Below are positions 23,901 to 36,113 of a stretch of 64,000 bases of DNA, piece by piece. The DNA is from Globicephala melas. Its lineage: Eukaryota; Chordata; Mammalia; Artiodactyla; Delphinidae. Position 1 is the first letter of the stretch, and each line of letters begins with the position of its first letter. Below the pieces are notes generated by a model, which worked only from the letters and a program-made list of their open reading frames with translations, was not told where the DNA came from and made no database searches. Both the position numbers and the translations under genes were made by a program. The stretch is taken from positions 44,270,363-44,334,362 of the forward strand of contig NC_083326.1 in assembly GCF_963455315.2 (NCBI RefSeq), read 5' to 3'.

Positions 23901-25065
23901 GCCCATGTGCAACAACTACTGAGCCCGTGCTCTAGAGCCTGCAAGCCACTACTACTGAGATTGTTTGCCACAACTACTGAAGCCTGCACACCTAGAGCCT
24001 GTACTCCACAATAAGAGAAGCCCACACACCGCAACAAAGAGTAGCCCCCACTTGCCACAACTAGAGAAAGCCCATGCACAGCAATGAAAACCCAATGCAG
24101 CCATAAATAAATAAATAAATTTATTTATTTAAAAAATGGATTAAAGACCTAAATGTAAAACCAGACACTATAAAACTCTTAGAGGAAAACATAGGAAAAA
24201 CACTCTTTGACATATATCACAGCAAGATCTTTTTTGGCCACCTCCTAGAGTAATGGAAATAAAAAGAAAAATAATCAAATGGGACCTAATGAAACTTAAA
24301 AGCTTTTGTACAGCAAAGGAAACTATAAACAAGATGAAAAGACAGCCCTTAGAATGGGAGGAAATATTTGCAAACGAATCAATGGACAACATATTAATCT
24401 CTAAAATACATAAACAGCTCATGTAGCTCAATATTAAAAAAAAAACAACCCAATCAAAAAATGGGTAAACAACCTAAACAGACATCTCTCCAAGAAGACA
24501 TACAGATTGCCAACAAACACATGAAAGCATGCTCAACATCACTAATCATTAGAGAAATGTAAATCAAAACTGCAATCAGGTATCACCTCAACCCGTTAGA
24601 CTGGGCATCATCAGGAAATCTACAAACAACAAATGCTGGAGAGGGTGTGGAGAAAAGGGAACCCTCTTGCACTGTTGGTGGCAATGTAAATTGATACATC
24701 CACTATGGAGAACAGTATGGAGGTTCCTTAAAAAACTAAAAATAGAATTACCATATGTCCCAGCAATCCCACTACTGGACATATACCCAGAGAAAACCAT
24801 AATTCAAAAAGACACATGCATCCCAATGTTCACTGCAGTACTATTTACAATAGCCAGGTCATGGAAGCAACCTAAATGCCCATCGACAGATGAAGGGATA
24901 AAGATGTGGTACATATATACAATGGAAGATTACTCAGCCATAAAAAGGAACGAAATTGGGTAATTTGTAGAGATGTGGATGGACCTAGAGACTGTCATAC
25001 ACAGTGAAGTAAGTCAGAAAGAGGAAAACAAGTATTGTATATAAACGCATATATTTGGAATCTAG
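20918..25065 (+). pseudogene. L1 ORF2 pseudogene (endonuclease and reverse transcriptase)
   Basis: The ATG at 20918 opens a frame of 177 codons to a TGA at 21449. This part is the APE-type endonuclease domain: Asn in LNVNG (20954), Glu in CLQETQ (21041-21043), and Asp and Asn in VGDLN (21347 and 21353) match catalytic positions of L1 EN. The reverse-transcriptase domain survives as an open frame at 22654-23205 with motif A (MDAEKAFD, Asp at 22708) and the catalytic FADD (23005-23016). Stops and shifts separate these pieces. A CHR SINE splits the C-terminal part at 23798. The expected end is the TAG at 25063-25065. ORF2p nicks target DNA and copies L1 RNA into it; this copy is inactive. Confidence 0.92.
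23798..24132 (+). mobile_element. CHR SINE, long type, inside L1 ORF2
   Basis: Head gaacttccctggtggcgcaa; tail of AAAT units. A perfect 14-bp target duplication, aaaatggattaaag at 23784-23797 and 24133-24146, brackets it, and the L1 ORF2 text reads through when it is removed. Confidence 0.97.
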
Positions 25066-25279
25066 AAAAATGCTGCAGATGAACCGGTTTGCAAGGCAGA
25101 AATAGAGACACAGATGTAGAGAACAAACGCACAGACACAAAGGGTGGGAAAGTGGGGGGGGGGTGCTGGTGGTGGTGATGGGATGAATTGGGAGATTGGG
25201 ATTGACATGTATACACTAATATGTATAAAGTAGATAACTAATAAGAACTTGCTATATAAAAAAAATAAAATTCAAAAAG
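25066..25279 (+). other. L1 3' UTR with G-run
   Basis: 3' UTR of the full-length L1, with a G-rich tract (G10 followed by GGT/GGTGATGG units, about 25153-25182) and ending with gtataaagtagataactaat and the A-rich tail. G-rich tracts in the 3' UTR are a general L1 feature. Confidence 0.85.
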
Positions 25280-25294
25280 AAAAACCAGCTTCTG

Positions 25295-27010
25295 TATCTA
25301 TTGTTATATTTCATTTATAGCTGCTGTAGTTTTTGTTTATTTTTCTTTTGTTCCATTTGTTTTGAATTTTGTTTGTTCTTTTATTGTGTAGTTTCTTAAA
25401 GTGAAAGTTATTAATGTAAGATCTTCCTTTAAAAAAATAACTGTTTACAACTTTAAATTTTCCTCTAAACACTGACTTAGCCACATTCTGTTCCTGATTA
25501 GCTTCTAATGGTTTCTAATTTTATTACATATGGTTAGAGAACGTATTTTGAATGACTTCAATCCTTTTACACTTAAGTCACATTTATATTTATTTTTGTT
25601 TTTCAGAATGGTAATCTCAATTGATCTGTATTCATGTTCCCTGATATTTCCTCTGTTAGCTCAAATCTACTGTTGAGCCCATCTGGGGAATATTTCATTT
25701 CAGTTGTAACACTTTAAAACTTCAGCCTTCCTATTTGACTCTATCTTATTTTTATTATATTCTTGATTTGGTGTTCCATGATTCTCATATTTCCTGTTGA
25801 TTTTTTAACCATGGTTTTCTTCAGTTCTTTAACATATGTACAATAGTAGTTTCTGTCCAAGTCTTTGTTCACTCAGCCTACATCTGGGGTTCCTCTGAAA
25901 CAGTTTCAATTGACTGCTTTTCTCTTGTGCATGGCCATACTTCCTTTTGCTTGGAGTATCTCGCAATTTTTTGAGAAAACTAAGATTTACATGATATAAT
26001 GTGGTAATTATAGAAACTAGATCCCTCCCCCACACAGGGTTTATTGTTTTAGCTGTTTGTTTTTGTTCTTAACATCTGTTTTGTGACTTTCCTGGACTAA
26101 TTCTGTATTGTCTGTATTTTTTGTCATGTGAGGGCACTGAAATCTCTGTTCAGTTGCTTAGTGGTCGCCTAATGACTGCAGAGATTTCCTTAAATTACTT
26201 GAATGAATAATTCTCTCAGCCTTTGCTGATAGGCTCATTGTGTGTTGGGTCACATCCTCCATGCACTGGCAGGCAGATTACTAGTCTGCCTTAGTCTTCA
26301 ATTTCTAGTTTTATGGAGCCTCAAGTTCAGCCAGTCAGATTGGGGCCTTCTAGGGTATATCCTGGGCATGTGCACAGCCCTCCCTGTATGTATGTATAAC
26401 CTTCTAGATTGCCATGAATATGTTGGAGCTTTACAAATCTCCTTATGGATTATTTCATTTGCCAGTTTTTTCTTTTAAGTTGTTTTGCCAGCCTCTTGTT
26501 AGACCTACTTGCATTGCTATATTAGACACCTGCAATGTTAAACAGTTGCCCCTGATGATTTTTGACAAATGCCCTGTGGGCAATGCTGTTTGCAAAGAGT
26601 AAGCTTGTCAAAGACAATACCTGGGAATGGAATTTACCATTGTCATTGACACAGGTTAAATAGTGCTAATTCTCTGGGGATGAAGCTTTTGGGTAGCTCC
26701 AAGCTTGTTTTCCCTCCTCTAGTGGCTGCTATACTGCTTGTTTTGACAGTAACTATAGTTGCAAGACTTGTTGGTTTTCAGAGGGATGGGATTAGGAAAG
26801 GTTAAAACATAGTAAGAGTCACTCTTCTTACAAGACCGCATTTTTTTCTTGAATAAACACTTAGGTTATAAGTTTTTTGTTAATGCCCAGAGTTCTTTAA
26901 AAGTTGGTTTTTGACAGTTTTGCCAGTTTTCTTATTGCTTTTAGTTAAAAGTGGATTTTCAGAGGTTGTTATTCTGACATTCTAGAAATTACCATCCTGG
27001 TTTTCTTACC
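25295..27010 (-). mobile_element. L1M, antisense, third part (ORF2 5' part and 5' region)
   Basis: Directly after the target site the antisense L1M text resumes (ttatatttcatttatagctg; gagaacgtattttgaatgac). It runs back through the element's 5' region: gagcccatctggggaatatt, ctcgcaattttttgagaaaa, gactttcctggactaattct. The 5' end is not sharply visible and is placed near 27010. Confidence 0.65.
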
Positions 27011-28080
27011 AAATAACATCTATTTTCTGTAAATTAGAATGCTCTGTTTATCTTACATATTCATATTATTTCTTTTGGAAAACATAGGAAAAATGTTAGT
27101 GACAGAATATGGAAAAGAGAAAAGAGGTAAGACAAGACCTTGAAGAAATATTTCAGCTAATAGAGATATATAGGAAATTTAGTAGAATAAAGCAAGAGAG
27201 AAGATGAGATCAAAGAGACAGCAAGAAAACCAGGAGATTATGTCATCATTAAATTTATAGGGAAAAAGTCTGTAATATGAAGAAGGGGCATTTTTTAAAG
27301 GCCACTGAAAGGTCAAATAAGATGGGTTCTGAAACATCCATTGACTTTTGAACATGGTGTCACTGAACTCAGTTATTCTTGTTGAGTGATGGTAGCAGAT
27401 GCCATATTAGTGTGGGTTTTTCATTGAGTGTAGATGTAAAAACAAACGGGGAGTACAGACAAATCTTTCAAGAAAATCAACTTTGAAAGAGAGGTGAGAG
27501 ATAGGAAAGTGTCTGAGATACTAGGTTCAAATATCTTTACTTTTTAAAAAAATTTAAGATTTTGAGATCTCCTGAATTTTCCCCCCAGATACATATATCC
27601 ACAAATCATTCCCTACTCTATTTTAATTATTAAACTGGGTAGTGGAAAGCATATCTTTTTTTGGTTGTTCTTTTCTAATTATACAATGATTCCCCTTTAG
27701 GTGTCATTACATGAAGTAGGTATCAGAAATGCCATAAAATGCTATTGGATTTCTTACCACATAGTTAGGCATTCATTTGACTGGAGCTCCATAACAGACC
27801 CATAACTTAATACTGTTTTTGATATTTTTTCCTATGGCAAATTAGCCTTCTGGTCAACAAGCTCATGCCTAGGCACATCTACCTGCCTTTAGGCAACAAC
27901 TTTCTTAGTGAAAAAGTTTTTTAAAAAACCTTATTAGAGGCAAGTAGTTCAAAAATGGCTTAACTCCCTGTCAATACGATCTACAAAGTTTAGATTCCAG
28001 CAGAAGAGATTAACTAAAGTTTCATATAATCTCTCCTCCTGGCTCTCCAGAATTCCTATGATATGTTATATATTAGAGGA
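27011..28080. other. Unassigned sequence with an old repeat-like stretch
   Basis: 27295-27520 (aaaggccactgaaaggtcaa; tacagacaaatctttcaaga) resembles a common but, to me, unnamed ancient mammalian repeat. No gene is visible. Confidence 0.35.
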
Positions 28081-28084
28081 TAAG

Positions 28085-28242
28085 TAATTAGACTTTGCTA
28101 CTGTCTAGCTGCATGACTGTCAATAAGTTATTTTCTACATTTATATCTCAGCTTCCTCAACTTTAATATAAAAATTATAATTTTCTAAAGTGTTCTTGCA
28201 TGGGTCAAATACTACACAAATATTAGGTATTTTTATTACTAC
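28085..28242 (+). mobile_element. MIR SINE
   Basis: ctgtctagctgcatgactgt ... caataagttattttctacat ... cagcttcctcaactttaata follows the MIR core order. Confidence 0.65.
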
Positions 28243-28439
28243 CATTGTAATAAAACCCTATTCATCAAAAAGAAATTTGCAACTTAGTGCTAGCTCATTT
28301 ATTATTTGCTATTAAATTTCTTTTGTATTCATAAATAATATGAGGACAATCTTACCCTGCCAAGCCAGCAAGTACACTTGTGTATGATTATGAATCTTAT
28401 CAAACCATTGAGCATTACAGTTAGAAGCTAAAATTCTGA

Positions 28440-28620
28440 TGTAAGACTTTATACTTGTAAATTTTGGATTTACCGCTTAATAACTTTGCCATACTGATCA
28501 AGCTACCTACCTTCTCTCTGCCACAAGCTAACAATCCTTAAAATAATAATAACTACATTATAGGGTATGGTGAGGATTACATAGGTGACTATATGTAAAG
28601 AAGAATTTACAATAATGTCA
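28440..28620 (+). mobile_element. MIR SINE
   Basis: ataactttgccatactgatc, taataataactacattatag and ggtgaggattacataggtga are in MIR order and diverged. Confidence 0.6.
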
Positions 28621-28959
28621 ACAATAAATTTAGCTTTGATCACTTGAAAACACTTTAGACAGAAAAGTAAATATTATGCATGAGAAACTAGTTAAACAGT
28701 TATTTCAACAAAAATGTATTTTCCTCTTACTTTAATTTTAAACAGGAACATAGAATTTGGTCAAAAAATGTGTCCATTTGAAAAAAAATCCTGTAAATTT
28801 GATTCATATTGGTAAAAGCCTGGAAATGTAACCATAATCCCTGAGAATATGATCGAACTTCAGAATTTCCAAGTATTCTCATGAAATTGTCTCTTTCACT
28901 GCATTACTGTTGACAGAATATATGATTTTTCATTTTTTATTTTGAAGGCTAAATTTTTA

Positions 28960-29190
28960 ATCTCTTTATTGAGATATAATTTACACACCATACAATTCAA
29001 ACATTTAAAATGTGCAATTTAGTTTTTCTTAGTTTTCACAGAATTATGCAACTACTATCAACATCAATACAGAACATTTTCATCTGCAAGAAAGAAACCT
29101 TGTACCCTTTGGCAGTCACCTCTATTTCTCCCCAACTTCCCCTCCAGCCCTAAGTTACCGCTAATCTACTTACTGAGTCTACAGTTGTAA
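28960..29190 (-). mobile_element. L1M 3' UTR, antisense
   Basis: ctctttattgagatataatt, ccatacaattcaaacattta, gaacattttcatctgcaaga and gaaaccttgtaccctttggc are characteristic antisense L1M 3' UTR text. Confidence 0.75.
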
Positions 29191-29802
29191 GCTATTTTAT
29201 CTAAAATAATAGCTATATTTTTTAAAAAGCGAATATTTAAAATGAAAGGGTTAAATATTGCAAAAACCTGGAAAGAGTGAAATCGCACTAAAATCTAGCT
29301 TTTGTTAATTTGAAAAATTATATACATTCTTCTAATAAAGCACTGTATTAAATTCAGAAAGGTCAAGGTTAGAATTCTGGGTACATCTGAATAAAGCTGG
29401 GACAGGTTACATCACAACCATATTAAAGAAATAATTCAGTTTGGGCATTGGGCATGATTTACCATGTTGCCTTCTTTTAAAATGCAAATAGGGTTGCTTC
29501 ACTTTCCATGTGGAGAATATTAAAAGAGCAGTTGGATTTAGACAAAAAAATGCACACAGCAGTGTGACATGAAAGCATAATCCATCTTAAAAATATTTCA
29601 GAAAGACCAGTAACTTTCCCAGTGTGTGGTAGTCTATCATTCAGTCTTTTTGGAGGCTACATATGACAAGACAACTTTGATTAATTTTATTTAATTTCAA
29701 ACTGTACAATAATTTTCTTTTAATTTTGATTCTCTGAAGAATCTGTGATCTCCAATATTACATGTGTATATATATTTCATTATTACTTGAAAGTCTGATT
29801 AT
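29191..29802. other. Unassigned AT-rich sequence
   Basis: No gene or repeat recognised. Confidence 0.4.
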
Positions 29803-29815
29803 TGCTTTACTTTTT

Positions 29816-30025
29816 TTTTTTTTTTTTTTTTTGCGGTATGCAGGTCCCTCACTGTTGTGGCCTCTCCCGTTGCGGAGCACAGGCTCCGGACGCGCAGGCT
29901 CAGCGGCCATGGCTCACGGGGCCCAGCCGCTCCACGGCACATGGGATCTCCCCGGACCGGAGCACGAACCCGTGTCCCCTGCATCGGCAGGCGGACTCTA
30001 AACCACTGTGCCACCAGAGAAGCCC
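29816..30025 (-). mobile_element. CHR SINE, toothed-whale short type, antisense
   Basis: A long T tail, then gcggtatgcaggtccctcac through aagcccs-type head in reverse (accactgtgccaccagagaa). Target duplication tgctttacttttt at 29803-29815 and 30026-30038, exact. CpG-rich, so comparatively young. Confidence 0.95.
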
Positions 30026-30204
30026 TGCTTTACTTTTTAAAGAATTCAGAGGCATCTACATACAACTATTAACACACTTCTATACATTTATATTTTGGTG
30101 TATTCGAATGATATAATAATGAATTAATAATATCTTTAATCACCTTAGCATGTATATGCTATTCTATTATTTCAATAATACAAAATCTGTATTGATTTAT
30201 TGAA

Positions 30205-31095
30205 CACAGCTTTATTGGAGTATGATTGACAAATAAAATTGTATGTATTTAGGGTGGACAACATGATAATTTGATATATGTATACACTGTAAAATGGTGA
30301 CTACAGTAAAACTAATTAACATATCCATCATTTCACATAGTTACCTCTTTAGGTATATGTATGTGGTGAGGATTCTTAAGATCTACTGTCTTAACAAATT
30401 TTAAGTATACATCATTTTTAATATGGTCACTGTGCTGTACATTAGATCTCCAGAACTTATTCATCTTATAACTGAAAGTTTATACCTTTTGACCAGTATC
30501 TCCCCATTCTCCCCATCCCCCAGTAACCACTCTTCTATTGTTTCTATGAGTTCAATTTTTTTAGATTCCACATACAAATGAGATGATCCGGTATTTCTCT
30601 TACTGTGTCTTGCTTATTTCACTTGGTATAATGTCCTCCAGGTTCATCTATGTTGTTGCATATAGCAGGATTTCCTTCTCTTTCAAAGCTGAATTTTATA
30701 TCTATATCTATATATCACGTAAATTTTGTGCATTTGTCCATCAATGGACACTTAGTTGTTTCCATACTTGGCTATTGCAAATCATGTTGCAATAAACACG
30801 GGAGTGCAGATACCTCTTCAAGATAATGATTTAATTTCCTCTGGATATATGTAGAAGTGGGATTGCTGGACCATATGGTAGTTCTATTTCTTAAATTTTT
30901 GAGGAAAGTCCATAGTGTTTTCCATAATGGCTGTAACAATTTACATTCTATCCACAGTGCACAAAGCTTCCCTTTTGTCTACATCTTTACCAACACTTGT
31001 TAACTTTTAGCTTTTTAATGACAGCCATCCTAATTGGTGTAAGGTAATATCTCATTGTGATTTTGATTTGAATTTTCCTGATGATTAGTGATTGA
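30205..31095 (-). mobile_element. L1M 3' UTR and ORF2 3' end, antisense
   Basis: gctttattggagtatgattg, agggtggacaacatgataat, ggtcactgtgctgtacatta and tcacttggtataatgtcctc give the antisense 3' UTR. aatcatgttgcaataaacac, ggattgctggaccatatggt and acagccatcctaattggtgt give antisense ORF2. Confidence 0.85.
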
Positions 31096-31327
31096 TACAG
31101 AAATTTATATAGATATCTATATTTTATGTATTCAAATTATGTAATAGTGCATTGATTATATATTTATATAGTTATATAATTATATATTTATATAATCATC
31201 TGAGCATCATTCTAATAATACAATTTCTGTTCTTTTATATAACATGGCTCATTAGACTATAGCAGTTCCTAATTAGTGCCTTATCCCTAAAATAGTCAAT
31301 ATGCTAGACGTATAACCAGAGTCAAGC

Positions 31328-31485
31328 TAATTTATCACTCAGTCTGCCCTTCCTCATCTATAAACAGGAATGATATCTTATTAGTTTACTGGGAGAGTTA
31401 GCTGAAAAAAATGCATATGAATTGCTTTGTACAATGCCTGGACTAAAGTAAGTGCTAAAAAACTTACTGATTATTAATACCATAT
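31328..31485 (+). mobile_element. MIR SINE
   Basis: cttcctcatctataaacagg, gggagagttagctg and caatgcctggactaaagtaa are in MIR order. Confidence 0.65.
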
Positions 31486-32050
31486 CACTACTGTTAGCCT
31501 TTTATGGGATAATTTGGGCTACAGGGCTGCATATTCCCTTTAGCCAAAGAATCATATATATATATTCTATTATTTGAAGATGCTACTCTTTTGTCAAGAT
31601 TTTTAGATCTTTAAGAAGAGGAAGAAACTAGAATATGAGCAACAAGACATAAATTCTGGTAAATTCAAAGTTTGTTTCCTTTAATCTACTTCAGGAAACC
31701 TCAGCTTTTCAGGTAGACTATGCAGAATATGCTCAGCTATAAGGAATCTTCTGCTTTGGCAGGAAGTCAATTTTCGGGGTGCAGGGGGCAGTTCTGTTAA
31801 GAAGCTTTTAATCTGAACCTTTGCAGCAACCAATGGCAGTCGCTCAAAACATTAAGAAAGCTTCCACGTCTCCCTTTTCTCCCATGTAATATACTTCTAA
31901 ATATCATCATTCCTCAACTTTTTTTTCCTGAAATAATATATTTTCAAGATATCATGAAAACAAAATTACCTTTTTTGAATACAACTTAATTTGCCAATAG
32001 TCTTAAATGATGACACATGGAATAAAATACTCAGGAATAGATCAAAAACT
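31486..32050. other. Unassigned sequence
   Basis: No gene or repeat recognised. Confidence 0.4.
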
Positions 32051-32051
32051 T

Positions 32052-32155
32052 GATTCCCAAAGTGTGGTCCATGACCAGAATCACTGGCGCTATGAGTTGT
32101 GGTTGTCAGAAAGCAGAAATTCAGGCCTTAGAACAGATCTACAGAATGAATAGCA
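32052..32155 (+). mobile_element. MER5A-like DNA transposon relic
   Basis: ttcccaaagtgtggtccatg, accagaatcactggcgctat and tctacagaatgaatagcact match MER5A order. Confidence 0.6.
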
Positions 32156-32671
32156 CTGCTAAACAATATATATTTTTACCCTTTGTCTCCCTTAATAGGC
32201 AAACCATAACAAAGATGGTCCTTAATGCTGAAATCTTAGAAACTATATAAAAACATTTCCTCATATTGAAGGAGACTTAATCTTAAAATAGTCTGCACAT
32301 GAATTATGGGTTTGTCATGCTACTTAAATATCAGGGTTTTAACTATTATTCTGAACCCTACTTTATGTTATTTTTCTTTGAAAAATTACTGGGTGCCTCA
32401 TATAAAATGTTATTTTAACTATATAATTTGTTTCGTTATTTAACATTTTTAATCTACTATGGGTCAGAAAATTGGAGAGAAAGTATAATTAAATAATAAA
32501 ATAAATTAGCTTTTAACTGGCCTAAGGTATTCTCTCAACTAGTAAATTTTATTCATGAATAATATGACATCATTTTGGCTGAATAAGAATGTATAGTTTC
32601 CTTATTCTCTGTGCATGGCTTTTACTCAGAATGAGAAGTCAAATAAACGACATCTAGGAAAATGAGGTTTT
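32156..32671. other. Unassigned AT-rich sequence
   Basis: No gene or repeat recognised. Confidence 0.4.
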
Positions 32672-32882
32672 TTTGTTTTTTTTTTTTTTGTGGTATGCGA
32701 GCCTCTCACTGTTGTGGCCTCTCCCGTTGCGGAGCACAGGCTCCAGACGCGCAGGCCCAGCGGCCATGGCTCATGGGCCTAGCTGCTCCACGGCATATGG
32801 GATCTTCCCGGACCCGGGCACGAACCCTTGTCCCCTGCATCGGCAGGCTGACTCTCAACAACTGCGCCACCAGGGAAGCCCT
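32672..32882 (-). mobile_element. CHR SINE, toothed-whale short type, antisense
   Basis: T-rich tail, gtggtatgcgagcctctcac, cggccatggctcatgggcct, ending accagggaagccc. No clean target duplication; the flanks are T-rich and only loosely similar. Confidence 0.93.
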
Positions 32883-33984
32883 GCCATGTTCTTTTTTATA
32901 TCTATATTCTAATAGAAACTGCCATTCTATTTATGACCATCTCTAGATATAATTTTAAAAAACATTAATTCTGACTTTGTTCTGATCTTATTACAAATTA
33001 AAAACTAGAAACACTGGCCCTAGTAGAACAATTGAAATAAAGAAATGACTAGTCTCAGTATCAATGCTTTTTTCTATTGCCATGAACATAATTTCACCTA
33101 GAACATAAAGCTGATTTCCTGCCAGATATAAATTCTCATAATGTCATATATTATATATTTTGTGCCACATAATTACCTACTTATGAAAATACAGAATGCT
33201 TATATTAAATCAAATTAAATCATATTAGAAACTAATCAAGTTTTGTTAAGAAGCTTTTCAAAGTATACTTTGAATGATTAAACTATTTTATTAATAAGTA
33301 AAAATGACTAAAACGACAACTAGAAGTGTTGTTTAAAATATACTGCCTTGCCAAGATTAAACATGAGCACTCAACTGAATTCCTTCTTTCAGCTCTGCAG
33401 CTACTTTGGAAAATCTGAAATAGCAAGTCTTGTGATGGAAACACAAACACCTCTCTAAGACAGAGGTAGACCAGAAAACACTATAGTAGTCATAAGATAA
33501 TTTCATCTGCTTTCTAACTCAATTATGTTTTTAAGATTGTTGCTATAAAAATCCAGAAAGTACTTAGAAAAGTAAACTTAAAACAAGTTTAACTTAAAGC
33601 AATTTTTCTTTTAAATTGGAAAATGAGTGGAAATAGTAAAATGTCAGGAAGCAAGGATGTAATACAGACTTGGATCTACCTATTTCATCATCCATTACTC
33701 AACAGCATTTTGCATTATGCTGAACAATAGTAAGCTGAAATAAAGATGTGATGACACATCATAATGTAGGAGCCAGATAAACTGTAGAAACTCTCTCAGC
33801 TTTTATGATGTAGTTATATGTAAATGGCAATGTATTTTCAGTATTTTTCAGCTGAAAATATACAAGTATCTATATTTGCAAATGCCCAAAATATTCTCCA
33901 ATAAGTTGATTGAGTTAATTCATATCACTCTAGATTTAAAAAAGCAAATAAAACTTGACATCTGGTTTCTAGTTCTGCATGTAA
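32883..33984. other. Unassigned AT-rich sequence
   Basis: No gene or repeat recognised. Confidence 0.4.
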
Positions 33985-34825
33985 GGAACTAGGAAATCAC
34001 CACTTCATCCTAACAACAAGTAAAAAGCTGAGCTGACTAAAAAAAAAAATCAACAATTCATTTTTGGATCCATAACAGAGGTAAGAAAACAGGGCAAACT
34101 GCTGTCCCAAGACCAGAGAGACAGGTGAATACAGGGAGTCATGGCTTACTGGAGCAGACTCAGTGCTAGGGCAGAAAAGCCTACACTGTAATTGATGAAT
34201 TGCAAGAGGCTCAGCATGGAAAATTCTGAGAGTTAAAAACTCCAGGAGGACCGAGTCATAGAAGGTACTCCCACAATTTTGTGAGGTTTTCCTCCTGGAG
34301 CTTGAGCAGGTTCTCACACTAAATATCAGAAAAATATCCCCTGTGCTTTCCGCAAGGAGAGGGCAACTGAACCATTCTGAAATACCAGAGCATGCTGTTC
34401 TTCTTAACAAGGTCTGCTCTCAGGAGAAATGAGTTAACCAAAGCCTAACCTGCTGGGATATTATCAGAGTCTAACTGATCTGGGGTAAGGGAAATACCCA
34501 ACTCCAGTCAGCTCCAGCCTTCCATGTGGGAGAAGGGAAATACCAACCCCAGCCCACTCTAACCATCTACTCTCACACTGCATGGGGCGGGGGGACGACC
34601 CTGAGAAATACTTGGGAAGTTCACTGTCTAGAGGCTTAGGCTCACTAAAAAAACTGAGACCTAATCTTAGGACTGTAGAATGCTTCTGCTTCCACTATAC
34701 TTCACCACCACATTACTATTTACAGCATTTCCTTTATCTAGTATGTATGACTCTCAAGAAGAAAATTACAAGGCCTATTAAGAGGCAAAAAATACAATTT
34801 GAAGAGACAGAGAAAGCATCAGAAT
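33985..34825 (+). other. L1M 5' UTR
   Basis: cttcatcctaacaacaagta, gtgaatacagggagtcatgg, ttaaaaactccaggaggacc, ggctcactaaaaaaactgag and tttacagcatttcctttatc are the recurrent wording of this L1M 5' UTR type. A minus-strand frame of 137 codons at 33997-34410 crosses it, and I take that frame as chance. Confidence 0.75.
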
Positions 34826-34828
34826 CAG

Positions 34829-35700
34829 ATATGGTAGATGTTGGAATTATCAGGCCAGGAATTTAAAACAACTATGATTAATACACTAAGGACTCTACTA
34901 AATAGACAATATATAAGAACAGATGAGCAATGTAAGCAGAAAGATGAAAATATTAAGAAAGAACTAAAGAGAAATGCTAGAGATCAAAAACACTGTAACA
35001 GAAATGAAGACTGTCTCTGGTGGTCTCACTGGTAGATGGGACATGGCTGAGGAAAGAATGTCTTGAATTTGAGGATATTTCAATAGACCTCCAAAACAAA
35101 GTGAGCAAAAACTGGAAAAAAAAAAAAAAAAAGAAGAACAGAATATCTAAGCACTTCAGGACAAAAACAGAAGTTGTATCATACATGTAATGGGGATATC
35201 AGAAGGTGAAGAAAGAGGGATAGGAACAGAAGAAATAATATGTGAAACAATATGATAGAATTTCCCTCAAATTAATGTCAGACACCAAACTACAGATCCA
35301 GTAAGCTAAGAGACACCGAACAGGATAAATACCAAAACAAAACAAAAATAAAAACAAAAAACCACACCTAGACATATCACTTTCCAACTACAGAAAATAA
35401 AGAATGAATTCTGAAGGAAGCAAGAGGGAAAAAAATAACTTACCTATATAGGAACAACAACAAAAAATTACATCGACTTCTCAGAATTAATGCAAGCAAG
35501 AAGACAGTAGAGTGAATATATAAAATGTTGAGAGAGAAAAAAGAAAAACACTAACCTAGAATTCTGAACACTGCAAAATTATTCTTCAAAAGTGAAGGAG
35601 AACTGAAGACTTTGTCAAACAAACAAAAATTGAAGGAATTTGTTGCCAGTAAGCCTGCCTTGCACAAAACATTAAAAGAAGTTCTTTAAAGAGAAGAAAA
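34829..35700 (+). pseudogene. L1M ORF1 pseudogene
   Basis: A remnant beginning MVDVGIIRP in one frame and MLELSGQEFKTTM in the next, so a frameshift sits near the start. The coiled-coil-coding part follows to about 35130, then atcagaaggtgaagaaagag (35198), aggataaataccaaaacaaa (35320) and ttcaaaagtgaaggagaact (35586). The last is the typical C-terminal region, ending at aagttctttaaagagaagaa. Many stops; not functional. Confidence 0.75.
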
Positions 35701-36113
35701 ATAATGTAGGTCAGAAACTTGGATCTGCATAAAGTAGGGAAGAACACAGAAGAAGGAATAAGGTAAAATATTTTTTTATTCTTAATTGATCCAATAGATA
35801 AGTTTGTCCAAAATATAATAATAGCTATGTGTATTTGATTATGTATGATTATATATAATATTTATAAATGAAATGAATAACAGAATGACAGCAATGACAT
35901 AAGAGATGGGAGGGAGGAATTAGGATTATTTTATTATTATAAGGTACTCATACTACCCATGAGGTGGCATAGAGTTATTTGAAAGTAGACATGGATTAGC
36001 TACAAATGTATATTGCAAACTCTAGGGAAACCACAAAATAAGTCAAAAAAAGATAGTATAACTGATATGCTTAGAAAGGAAAGAAACAGAGTAATATAAA
36101 ACAACAAAAGGCA

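Larger units (their letters stand above)
19060..25279 (+). mobile_element. Full-length cetartiodactyl L1 LINE
   Basis: Complete element with 5' UTR, ORF1, ORF2, 3' UTR and A-rich tail, flanked by a perfect 15-bp target duplication, aaaaaccagcttctg at 19045-19059 and 25280-25294. Without the nested SINE and its duplicated target it is about 5.87 kb, a normal full-length L1. It starts with ggaggtgagctcactccctc and ends with tatataaaaaaaataaaatt. Both ORFs carry several stops and frameshifts, so it cannot move now. It landed in an antisense L1M, and a CHR SINE later landed in it. Confidence 0.96.

Noticed and set aside
34008..34410. 137-codon minus-strand frame
   Set aside because: Lies in the L1M 5' UTR on the antisense side and has no recognisable domain.
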